Shown: positions 1 to 5,839, numbered from the stretch's first letter. The stretch: DNA of 12,408 nucleotides from CAZHRJ01 sp964534765 (GCA_964534765.1 CAZHRJ010000094.1:1-12408), one strand, 5' to 3'. Made by a program: numbers and translations. Notes: a model not told the origin generated them from the letters alone.

Positions 1-59
1 TTGGAAAAAAGTCTTGTTTCAATTTCAAGATAATCCCGAAGGGACAGTTTACCGCTCAT
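1..59 (-). CDS. 5' end of an unidentified gene, coupled to cbiM (partial)
   Basis: An ATG at 59-57 overlaps the cbiM TGA stop (58-56) in an ATGA arrangement, and the frame stays open to the left edge. The visible start reads MSGKLSLRDYLEIETRLFS. Stop-start overlap in the same direction normally means one mRNA and translational coupling, so this should be the next gene of the cobalt/nickel uptake operon. In such operons the gene after cbiM is usually the transmembrane T-component (CbiQ) or CbiN, but 19 residues are too few to say, and the charged start does not look like a signal or membrane segment. No strong Shine-Dalgarno is visible before it, which fits re-initiation from cbiM. The reading frame is fairly secure; the identity is unknown. 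Confidence 0.6.
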   Translation of the reverse strand, partial: MSGKLSLRDYLEIETRLFS

Positions 60-1018
60 GGATCGGCCGATTTCTTTCCGGGAGATTTTTCCCCGAACAA
101 GAGATGCCACCGGCGGCCGATGATAAATCCGCAGGCGGCGCCGGCGCCCAGCAACAGGAAATTCCACAAATCGCCCCACGATTCGGTGTCCAGATACGGC
201 ACCCGCGGCGCCGCGCCGGCGTTTTCCGCCAGTTTTTCATTCACGGCTTCATCCATTCCCAAAAATGCGGCGTGCGCCTTCAGGGGAACCAGCGCGAGCG
301 GGAGGGCGGCAAGAAGAAGGAGCGCCGCCGCGCCCGCGATTTTAGGCCGGGCCCGAATCACACCCAGCGATTCCAGGACTTCCGGCCGGCGCTGGTGGAT
401 GTAGTGAATGGCAAGACCCGTCACCACCATCTCGCCGATGGCAATGGGACCCTGCGTGGGCAGATAGGCCGTATAAATCGCCGTCAAATACCCCGACCAC
501 GAATACTGGGGATTGGGCGAGTTCGACAGGACCGTGCTGAGACTGAGACCTGCGATCGCGTAGGTTGCGACATCCCCAACAAGTCCTCCCGCCGCGGCCG
601 CGGCACGGATGGAAAGGCCGAGGGAGCGCCCGATGCGGTATGCGAGCCATCCAAAAAAAGCGCCGCCGACTCCCAGGGTCACGATGTTCGCGCCCCATGT
701 GGAAAATCCGCCGTGCGCGAAAAACGCGGCCTGAAGCAAAAGAGACAACCCCGTCAGCGCTATGCCGATCCACGGGCCGAGCAAAATTCCCGCCAGGGGT
801 GATCCGCAGGGATGGGAACAGGTTCCCGTAAAGGCCGGTATCGGAACGAGAGATACAAAGAAAATGAATGCCCCCCCCATGGAGAGAAGAGGCTTATGCT
901 CCGGATGGCCCTCGACAAACCGGGTCATTCGGCCGGCTCCGACGGCCATGAGCCCCAACCCCGCCGCCGTGTAAGCCGCCGCCGGAACCCCGGTGATGAT
1001 GCCCTCCGTAATGTGCAT
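56..1018 (-). CDS. cbiM: Cobalt/nickel ECF transporter S-component CbiM
   Basis: This 320-residue integral membrane protein is the substrate-binding component of an energy-coupling factor transporter for Co2+ or Ni2+. It starts MHITEG. In the CbiM/NikM family the free N-terminus, His2 and a later His coordinate the metal; the second His is probably H69 here, in the unusual context C67-S-H69-P-C71. The segment with ILLGPW and AHGG (about residues 79-105) is family-typical. After the CbiM core there is a C-terminal extension: a hydrophobic segment at about 240-260, an exported acidic loop, and a second hydrophobic segment at about 294-310. This mimics the two-helix CbiN/NikN partner but lacks a PDGLE motif. 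The ATG at 1018 was chosen over upstream in-frame starts because it gives the essential Met-His start and follows AGGAGGG (1027-1033) at good spacing. Co versus Ni cannot be decided from sequence. Confidence 0.9.
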   Translation of the reverse strand: MHITEGIITGVPAAAYTAAGLGLMAVGAGRMTRFVEGHPEHKPLLSMGGAFIFFVSLVPIPAFTGTCSHPCGSPLAGILLGPWIGIALTGLSLLLQAAFFAHGGFSTWGANIVTLGVGGAFFGWLAYRIGRSLGLSIRAAAAAGGLVGDVATYAIAGLSLSTVLSNSPNPQYSWSGYLTAIYTAYLPTQGPIAIGEMVVTGLAIHYIHQRRPEVLESLGVIRARPKIAGAAALLLLAALPLALVPLKAHAAFLGMDEAVNEKLAENAGAAPRVPYLDTESWGDLWNFLLLGAGAACGFIIGRRWHLLFGEKSPGKKSADP

Positions 1019-1065
1019 GCCGGTCACCCTCCTGGATCGAATGCAAAAAATGCAAATGAAGCGCA

Positions 1066-1093
1066 ATTGTATCAGAACGGCATCAGGTGTAAA
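1066..1093 (-). promoter_or_regulatory. Sigma-70-type promoter of cbiM
   Basis: On the minus strand, TTTACA (1093-1088) and TACAAT (1071-1066) each match the sigma-70 consensus at 5 of 6 positions and are separated by 16 nt. The expected start point is near 1059, which gives a leader of about 40 nt ending in the cbiM ribosome-binding site. The first bases of the transcript contain the tandem element TTTGCAT/TTTTGCAT (1056-1041), placed where a repressor could block transcription. No cobalamin riboswitch fits in so short a leader. Confidence 0.6.
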
Positions 1094-1148
1094 GAGCGGC
1101 GTCGGTCTGGGATGAAAAAAGGCACGGGAGGTGTTATAAGAATGGGGA

Positions 1149-1970
1149 ATGGAATGGATCAAGGCGCTGTGCCTGGCGGTTGTGCAGGGTCTGACGGAAT
1201 TTATTCCGATCAGTTCCTCGGGGCATCTGGCAATTTTGCAGAATGCATTTCAGTTTCGAGAACCACCGATCGCGTTTGACCTGGTCCTGCATATCGGAAC
1301 CCTGGTCGCGGTTGTCCTATTTTACCGGCGGGAACTGTCGGATATGCTGAGGGCCGCCGGCCAGCCGGAGAGCTGGAGCCATCCCAACGCTCCCTCAGAC
1401 TCGGCCGGGAAAATGCTGTCCCTGATCATCATCGCGTCCGTTCCGACCGCCGTGATTGGATTTGTCCTTGAGTCCCGGGTGGAAAGCGCTTTTTCAGATA
1501 TGCGGAGCGTCGCGATCGAGTTTATTTTGGGCGGGATGATCATGTCGGCGACGCTTCTCCGCCGCCGGCAGAGCCGGTCGCTGTCGGACATGCGGGTGTC
1601 CGACGCGTTGGTGATCGGGACGCTTCAAGGTATCTCCGTTTTCCCTGCGATTTCGCGTTCCGGCTCGACCATTTCAGCCGCGCTTCTTCTGGGCATCCGG
1701 CCGGAACTGGCCGGCCGGTTTTCTTTTTTGTTGTCGATCCCGGCCATTCTCGGAGCGTGCCTCCTGGAATCCAAAAAAATTGTCGTCGAACTGCAGTCAG
1801 GCGACGGTCTCGCCCTCTATCTGGTGTCCGGCGCTGTGGCGGGGCTGGTCGGGTACCTGTCGATCAGGCCCCTGATCCGGATCCTTCAGTCGGCCCGATT
1901 CCACTATTTCGCGTATTACTGCTACGCGCTCGGTGCCGGCCTCTTGGCGTACACGATCGTCAGTCCCTAG
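1149..1970 (+). CDS. uppP: Undecaprenyl-diphosphate phosphatase UppP (BacA)
   Basis: This inner-membrane enzyme removes a phosphate from undecaprenyl diphosphate, recycling the lipid carrier used for peptidoglycan and O-antigen synthesis; overexpression gives bacitracin resistance. At 273 residues it has the length of E. coli BacA. The (E/Q)XXXE signature is Q13-G-L-T-E17, followed by the serine-rich loop SSSGH (22-26). The second signature appears as PAISRSGST (166-174) with the catalytic Arg at R170; position 167 is Ala where PGxSRS is usual. Several hydrophobic helices follow. An in-frame TAA at 1137-1139 leaves the ATG at 1149 as the only possible start, yet the obvious GGGAGGTG (1126-1133) lies 15 nt upstream, longer than ideal. 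It is divergent from cbiM, and no convincing promoter was found in the 130-bp gap. Confidence 0.95.
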   Translation: MEWIKALCLAVVQGLTEFIPISSSGHLAILQNAFQFREPPIAFDLVLHIGTLVAVVLFYRRELSDMLRAAGQPESWSHPNAPSDSAGKMLSLIIIASVPTAVIGFVLESRVESAFSDMRSVAIEFILGGMIMSATLLRRRQSRSLSDMRVSDALVIGTLQGISVFPAISRSGSTISAALLLGIRPELAGRFSFLLSIPAILGACLLESKKIVVELQSGDGLALYLVSGAVAGLVGYLSIRPLIRILQSARFHYFAYYCYALGAGLLAYTIVSP

Positions 1971-1987
1971 ACCACGGAAGGTCTGTG

Positions 1988-2021
1988 CCGGCGATTGCCA
2001 GGGATGGCATGATTTCGCCGG
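1988..2021. terminator. Stem-loop between the convergent uppP and His-rich genes
   Basis: CCGGCGA (1988-1994) pairs perfectly with TCGCCGG (2015-2021), and TGCCA (1996-2000) with TGGCA (2005-2009) extends the stem around a GGGA loop, with an asymmetric internal loop on the right. It lies in the 65-bp gap between two genes facing each other, where a bidirectional terminator is expected. There is no T-run on either side, so intrinsic termination would be weak; this is a structural inference only. Confidence 0.35.
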
Positions 2022-2035
2022 TCCAATACCAGTGT

Positions 2036-2290
2036 CTAATGAACGTGGATCTCGCCTTCGTGCCCCATATGCTCGTGTTCATGCGCGCCGTGTACGCCCC
2101 GATGGAGATGGTCGTGGACGTATTGGGAATCGCCGTGCGAATGTTTGTGGCTGTGTTCATGTTCATGTTCGTGCGCGTGCTGGTGCTCGTGTTTGTGCAT
2201 GTGCGTCATATCCCCGTGCGTGTGTGGATGGACATGGACGTGTAAATGGGGATGCGCGTGCAAATGCCGGTGTTCGTGCGTTCCGTTCAT
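2036..2290 (-). CDS. Small histidine-rich protein, probably metal-binding
   Basis: This gene codes for an 84-residue protein with 33 histidines (39%). His occupies every second position from residue 5 to 25 (HxHxHx) and again from 30 to 52, followed by looser clusters at 59-84. The intervening residues are mostly Glu, Val, Leu, Pro, Ala and Lys, and there is no cysteine. The ATG at 2290 follows GAGGAGG at 8-9 nt spacing, the best ribosome-binding site in the area, so translation is likely. There is no signal peptide or membrane segment, which suggests a cytoplasmic protein. His-rich proteins and tails (Hpn of Helicobacter, HypB and UreE tails) bind Ni, Co, Zn or Cu. A Co/Ni transporter gene lies 1 kb away on the same strand, so a nickel/cobalt store or chaperone is the simplest reading. 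No specific family was recognised, and the function is inferred from composition alone. Confidence 0.75.
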   Translation of the reverse strand: MNGTHEHRHLHAHPHLHVHVHPHTHGDMTHMHKHEHQHAHEHEHEHSHKHSHGDSQYVHDHLHRGVHGAHEHEHMGHEGEIHVH

Positions 2291-2491
2291 GGTTGCTTCC
2301 TCCTCTCAAATTGACCTCTCGTACTCTTGGACTCATTCTCGGCAAATCCGGCCCCAAAAGCAATATTTGAAAAACAATACCACGTGTGTGCCGTTGCAAT
2401 CGTCTGGCATTTCCGCCACGATCCGCTTCTCGTCAGGACGGCATGGCTGCAAGTGCTTCCGCGGTGGACGTCATAGAAATCCGGGCGGGAT

Positions 2492-2520
2492 TTGACATCA
2501 TGATGCGATTTATATATCAT
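2492..2520 (+). promoter_or_regulatory. vapBC promoter, predicted leaderless start
   Basis: TTGACA (2492-2497, perfect -35), a 17-nt spacer and TATCAT (2515-2520, 5 of 6 matches to the -10) form the strongest sigma-70-type promoter in the window. Transcription should begin about 7 nt downstream, at 2526-2528, on the GTG codon (2527) that starts the antitoxin by homology. The mRNA would then have no leader and no Shine-Dalgarno. Confidence 0.65.
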
Positions 2521-2526
2521 CATGAT
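2497..2526. promoter_or_regulatory. Inverted-repeat operator of the vapBC module
   Basis: ATCATGATG (2497-2505) and CATCATGAT (2518-2526) form a perfect 9-bp inverted repeat with a 12-bp AT-rich spacer. The half-site centres are 21 bp apart, two turns of the helix, so a symmetric protein could bind both arms on one face. The left arm begins on the last base of the -35, and the right arm covers the end of the -10 through to the start point. Type II antitoxins, alone or with toxin, usually repress their own promoter through such sites, so this is the likely VapB/VapBC operator. Confidence 0.65.
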
Positions 2527-2769
2527 GTGAGAACAACGCTAACCATCGAGGACGATGTGGCGGCTGGATTGCGCGCGGAGATGCGTAAAAGCGGCCGATC
2601 CTTCAAAGAAGTGATCAATACGATCTTGCGGCTGGCGTTGAATTCGCCTAGGAAGCAGCCTCGCAGGCCGTTTAAGGTGGAGGCGCGTGACCTCGGTCTG
2701 GGGGAGGGTCTCTCCTACGATAACGTCGAATCACTCCTCGATCAGGCGGAAGGCCCTCGACGCCGGTGA
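2527..2769 (+). CDS. vapB: VapB-family antitoxin
   Basis: The product (80 residues) starts [M]RTTLTIEDDVAAGLRAEM, the characteristic N-terminus of a VapB-type antitoxin family with a short DNA-binding strand-helix-helix part (about 1-35, with SFKEVIN at about 25-31). It continues with a C-terminal toxin-binding segment containing ARDLGLGEG (about residues 54-62). The complex should neutralise VapC and repress the shared promoter. The start is set at GTG 2527 from the family N-terminus and because the in-frame ATGs at 2500 and 2503 fall inside the promoter/operator. Using those would add nine atypical residues (MMRFIYHHD). The gene overlaps vapC by four bases (GTGA), the usual coupling that keeps antitoxin in excess. 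The family call is firm; the exact start is less so. Confidence 0.82.
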   Translation: MRTTLTIEDDVAAGLRAEMRKSGRSFKEVINTILRLALNSPRKQPRRPFKVEARDLGLGEGLSYDNVESLLDQAEGPRRR

Positions 2770-3215
2770 TTTTGATCGACGCCAACCTCCTCCTCTACGC
2801 GTATGACAGCCGGTCCGAACGGCATCACAAGGCCCGCCGATGGTTAGAAGAGAAACTTTCTGGCGCCGAGCCGGTCCGGTTTGCTTGGATGACTCTGCTG
2901 GCATTTCTGCGGATCACTACTTCCACCCGCATTTTGATGCACCCCCTGACCGTTCAGAAAGCCAAAGCGGTGGTATCCAGTTGGATGGAACAGCCCCAGG
3001 TTAATATTCTGTCTCCAACGGAACGCCACTGGGAAATTCTAGGTCGAATGATGGCGAACGGCCAGGCCGGTGGAGTTCTGGTCATGGACGCCCATCTGGC
3101 CGCCTTGGCGGTTGAACACGGATCCGTGCTCTGCTCCTGCGACAAGGATTTTTCCAGATTTGACAAATTGAATTGGATCGATCCGTTGTCTGAAACTGAC
3201 AAGGGGAAAGACTGA
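2766..3215 (+). CDS. vapC: VapC-family toxin, PIN-domain ribonuclease
   Basis: A 149-residue PIN-domain protein of VapC length. VapC toxins are Mg2+-dependent RNases that cut tRNA or rRNA and stop growth when the antitoxin is lost. The first catalytic Asp is D5 in ILIDANLLLYAYD; later acids are D108 (MDAHLAALAVEHG) and D126/D128 (SCDKDF), followed by the family-typical ending FDKLNWIDPL. The Glu usually found after the second helix is not obvious: the segment reads TLLAFLR (43-49). Such a sequence seems common in this subfamily, so it need not mean inactivity. The start is GTG at 2766 inside the vapB stop (GTGA). The lysine-rich tail after about 142 is unremarkable. It is the second gene of a two-gene operon, with no terminator seen downstream. 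Confidence 0.9.
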   Translation: MILIDANLLLYAYDSRSERHHKARRWLEEKLSGAEPVRFAWMTLLAFLRITTSTRILMHPLTVQKAKAVVSSWMEQPQVNILSPTERHWEILGRMMANGQAGGVLVMDAHLAALAVEHGSVLCSCDKDFSRFDKLNWIDPLSETDKGKD

Positions 3216-3268
3216 ATTCCGATTTGGCGCGGATTGACTCATGCAAGGTTCTGATTTGCGAGCGGATA

Positions 3269-3297
3269 TTGACAGACGGCCTTTGATTCGAGATTCT
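3269..3297 (+). promoter_or_regulatory. Possible promoter of the exported-protein gene
   Basis: A perfect TTGACA -35 element (3269-3274) lies about 120 bp before the ATG at 3391. The hexamer at 17-nt spacing, GATTCT (3292-3297), matches the -10 consensus at only three positions. The gap 3216-3390 holds no gene, and this is its only promoter-like signal, so it may serve the 3391 gene and the one after it. It is weak evidence. Confidence 0.25.
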
Positions 3298-3390
3298 TTA
3301 TCCATCGCCGGATCGGTACCCGATACTGTGAGACGTCGGCCGGCACCATAAAACGGTCGCATAGACCCTTACAGTCTGAGGAGGACCTGG

Positions 3391-3993
3391 ATGATCTCTC
3401 ATGGAACGCGCGGGTTGAGTTGGGGACTAGGAATGATGTTGATTTTATTTTTCACCGATCCCGTATCAGCCGAATTCAAATCCTACTGGAAAGCGACGCT
3501 GCCGATCGGCGCGTCGGGAGATGGCGCGATGGTGGACCGGCCCGCATTTTCTCTGGGCCTCCAGAACGAGCTTCGGCCTTCGCCCGGTTGGACCGGTGTA
3601 CGCGAGTTGCCGTTCGCCGATCGACGGTCAGCCGTGGTTTTCAATCTGGACAAGGACAAGGGGCTCCGGGATGCCGGGGGGGGCGAGAAGGCGGATTTCC
3701 GATATTCGGTCGGAGTCCCGTTTCTGTCCGTTCCGCTCTTTGAGTGGGGGAAAAGAAATTCGAGCAACGAGTTTATCGGGTTTCGGGGGATCAACTACGG
3801 GCTTGGGTTTCAAAGCAAGAACTATTTTAAACCTCCGATGAAACATGCCTGGAATTCCTTCTGGCAGTGGGGAACCGTCTATCTGCTGATACCCTATATC
3901 GGGATCGGCACCGAGTACATGACGAACAACGTCTATTTCGAAATAGGCACACTCTACATCATTCCCTATATCGGATTGGGATTTCACTTCTAG
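3391..3993 (+). CDS. Exported protein of unknown function, probable outer-membrane barrel
   Basis: I do not recognise this 200-residue protein. It has a signal peptide: a positive start, a hydrophobic core at about residues 9-22, and a cleavage site V25-S26-A27. The mature part has alternating hydrophobic and polar stretches, many aromatics and glycines, no cysteine, and ends in Phe (GFHF), as outer-membrane beta-barrel proteins do. The last strands repeat a motif: IPYIGIG and then IPYIGLG about 28 residues later. With about 173 mature residues, a small 8-strand barrel would fit. GAGGAGG (3378-3384) sits 6 nt before the ATG, so the start is secure. A run of eight G (3676-3683) lies inside the gene. 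The TMTC-like gene begins 55 nt downstream on the same strand and is probably cotranscribed, so this protein could be its substrate or partner; that is inference. Confidence 0.75.
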   Translation: MISHGTRGLSWGLGMMLILFFTDPVSAEFKSYWKATLPIGASGDGAMVDRPAFSLGLQNELRPSPGWTGVRELPFADRRSAVVFNLDKDKGLRDAGGGEKADFRYSVGVPFLSVPLFEWGKRNSSNEFIGFRGINYGLGFQSKNYFKPPMKHAWNSFWQWGTVYLLIPYIGIGTEYMTNNVYFEIGTLYIIPYIGLGFHF

Positions 3994-4048
3994 GCCGGCG
4001 AACCATTACCATCCGGATTGGCGGTATCCGGCGCCGGGGTTTGGATTG

Positions 4049-5830
4049 ATGTCACGTTCCAAGTGTCGGGCAAAAGCCGCACCCGTATCGGCGACAAATG
4101 GGTGGAGAATCCCGGCGTCGCTGGCCATCCTGATCGGCGTGGCGTTTTATCCGTCGCTGAAAATTCCGTTCCTCTACGACGACTACCAGATTTATCTCGA
4201 TCACTGGCCTGACGTATCATGGGCGGCGCTGATCCATGATCTCACCTCGCATTTCCAGCAAAACCGGATCCTGGCTCACCTCACGTGGTACCTCCAGCTC
4301 ATCATCGACCCTGCTCGCCCTCCGGAGGCGCTCTGGTTCCATCTGGTCAACCTGGCCATACATTTTCTCAACAGCCTTTTGGTCGTCTCGCTCGTCCGGG
4401 CGCTTGGGGCAACGGATGCCGTGTCATATCTGACCGGGTGTCTCTTTGCGGTCCATCCCGGCAATATGGAGGCGGTTGCGTATCTCTACGGCCGGTCGGA
4501 TTTACAGATCACGGCGCTGATCCTCGGGAGCCTCCTGCTCCTCGGCCGGCCGGCGAATCGGATGGGAATCCTGACCGCTCTGGCGGTGCTGGCGGTGCTG
4601 ACAAAGGAAACGGTGGTGGTTCTACCGGCGCTCTATCTTCTGTCGGCTGGATTGCTTCGCGCCGTGACTTATCCCATTGACCGGCGGGCCTTGGCGTTTA
4701 CCTTGGCGGTGGCGGCGGCCGGTGTAGCGGCGTTTGTTTTTCTGAAGACGGATCATGCCGACAATTTCGGATATTCCCTCCCCGACGCCGGCCGGTATTT
4801 GCTTCTTCAGCCATTTGTACTGATGCTGGGACTCCTGCGGCTTGTTGTGCCGTGGGGTTTTTCGATTTTGTATCAGTTTGATTTGCCGTCCGGCATCGCC
4901 GATCCTCGGGTGATCGGGTGCGTTCTGGTCTGGATGGCCCTGGTCTGGCCGGCCGTCCACTGGTACCGGAGGGGCGATCGGTTTTATCTGTTTTCGCTGG
5001 GATGGTATGTGGCGGCGATGGCGCCGACCAATTCCATTGTTCCAAGAATCGATCAGTTGTCGGACCGGCATCTCTATCTGGCGTCGATCGGTCCCCTTTG
5101 GGCTCTGTCTCACCTGATCGATCGTCTGCGCGCCCGGGTCTCCCGCGATCGGGGCCGGCTCATGGTCTGGGCCGCGGTCGGGACCTGTGTGATTTTGACG
5201 ATGCAGAGGAACTTGTCCTGGCAGTCACCAGTCGACCTCTGGACCACAACCGTCCGGCGGTTTCCGAATTCTCATCTCGCCCATCGGGAATTGGCCGCCG
5301 AGTGGGGCCGCGCCGGAAATTCCCAGACGGAACTGGAGACGCTCGATATGATCACGCGCCAATGGCCGCAGGATTGGACATCCTGGAACAACCTGGGAAT
5401 CGCCTACGCCGCCCTCGGCCGCCGCCGGGAGGAGCAGACCGCCTACCGGCATGCGATCGACAATGCGCCGCGCCGGCATCAGTCGCTGCTCCATCACAAT
5501 CTCGCGTTTTCTTTGCAAAACGACGGGCAAATTGACCTCGCGATGGCCGAGTACCGGCAGGCTTCCGAACTTGACCCAACGGCATCGGGGTCGATGCACA
5601 ATCTGGCGGTTTTACTGTGGACCCGGGGACAGCTGATCGAGGCCTCGCGGCTGTTGGAGACGGTGTTGGACCTTCAGCCTCACATGGATCTGGCGCGCCG
5701 AAACCTGGCCATGGTGCTGATCGATCAGGGCCGCGCCGCGGAGGCGCGCCCTCATCTGGAAAAAATACAACACTCGAATTCGTTCGGTGCGGACGCGCGC
5801 CAACTATTGGCCAAACTGGAAAGCCGGTGA
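4049..5830 (+). CDS. TMTC-like membrane protein, GT-C glycosyltransferase type with C-terminal TPRs
   Basis: A 593-residue inner-membrane protein. Residues about 20-390 form roughly ten hydrophobic helices. An early exported-loop Asp pair, D44-D45 in FLYDDYQIY, is the kind of acidic motif GT-C enzymes use for catalysis and donor binding. Further TMTC/DUF1736-like landmarks are the block HPGNMEAVAYLYGRSD, then LTKETVVVLPALYLL, then DRHLYLASIGPLWAL. Residues about 407-590 are four to five tetratricopeptide repeats (WNNLGIAYAALGRRREE, HNLAFSLQNDGQIDLA and MHNLAVLLWTRGQLIEA are the clearest). Animal TMTC proteins are ER O-mannosyltransferases; bacterial relatives are mostly uncharacterised, so lipid-linked sugar transfer to an exported protein is inferred. 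The ATG at 4049 was chosen; a TTG directly before it is possible, and no strong ribosome-binding site is present. It faces bioB with 9 bp between the stops. Confidence 0.8.
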   Translation: MSRSKCRAKAAPVSATNGWRIPASLAILIGVAFYPSLKIPFLYDDYQIYLDHWPDVSWAALIHDLTSHFQQNRILAHLTWYLQLIIDPARPPEALWFHLVNLAIHFLNSLLVVSLVRALGATDAVSYLTGCLFAVHPGNMEAVAYLYGRSDLQITALILGSLLLLGRPANRMGILTALAVLAVLTKETVVVLPALYLLSAGLLRAVTYPIDRRALAFTLAVAAAGVAAFVFLKTDHADNFGYSLPDAGRYLLLQPFVLMLGLLRLVVPWGFSILYQFDLPSGIADPRVIGCVLVWMALVWPAVHWYRRGDRFYLFSLGWYVAAMAPTNSIVPRIDQLSDRHLYLASIGPLWALSHLIDRLRARVSRDRGRLMVWAAVGTCVILTMQRNLSWQSPVDLWTTTVRRFPNSHLAHRELAAEWGRAGNSQTELETLDMITRQWPQDWTSWNNLGIAYAALGRRREEQTAYRHAIDNAPRRHQSLLHHNLAFSLQNDGQIDLAMAEYRQASELDPTASGSMHNLAVLLWTRGQLIEASRLLETVLDLQPHMDLARRNLAMVLIDQGRAAEARPHLEKIQHSNSFGADARQLLAKLESR

Positions 5831-5839
5831 ACCGCCGAC

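Noticed and set aside
14..802. Long open frame (262 codons) on the plus strand
   Set aside because: It lies antisense to cbiM, is rich in Arg, Pro and Gly without any fold-like pattern, and has no ribosome-binding site; cbiM on the other strand has clear family motifs.
1019..1162. 48-residue N-terminal extension of CbiM
   Set aside because: CbiM needs Met-His at its mature N-terminus for metal binding, and the AGGAGGG site and promoter fix the start at 1018.
2036..2290. Short-period repeat that might suggest a CRISPR or satellite array
   Set aside because: The periodicity is the 6-bp His-x codon pattern of one protein; there are no constant repeats of 24-40 bp with unique spacers.
2145..2495. 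Plus-strand frames with runs of Val/Phe/Met or Cys opposite the His-rich gene
   Set aside because: Their odd composition is the mirror of the CAT/CAC repeats; the minus-strand frame has the ribosome-binding site and a metal-binding logic.
2386..2526. Longer N-terminus for VapB (47 extra residues from 2386, or nine from 2500)
   Set aside because: It would place coding sequence over the promoter and inverted repeat, and the added residues do not resemble the antitoxin family.
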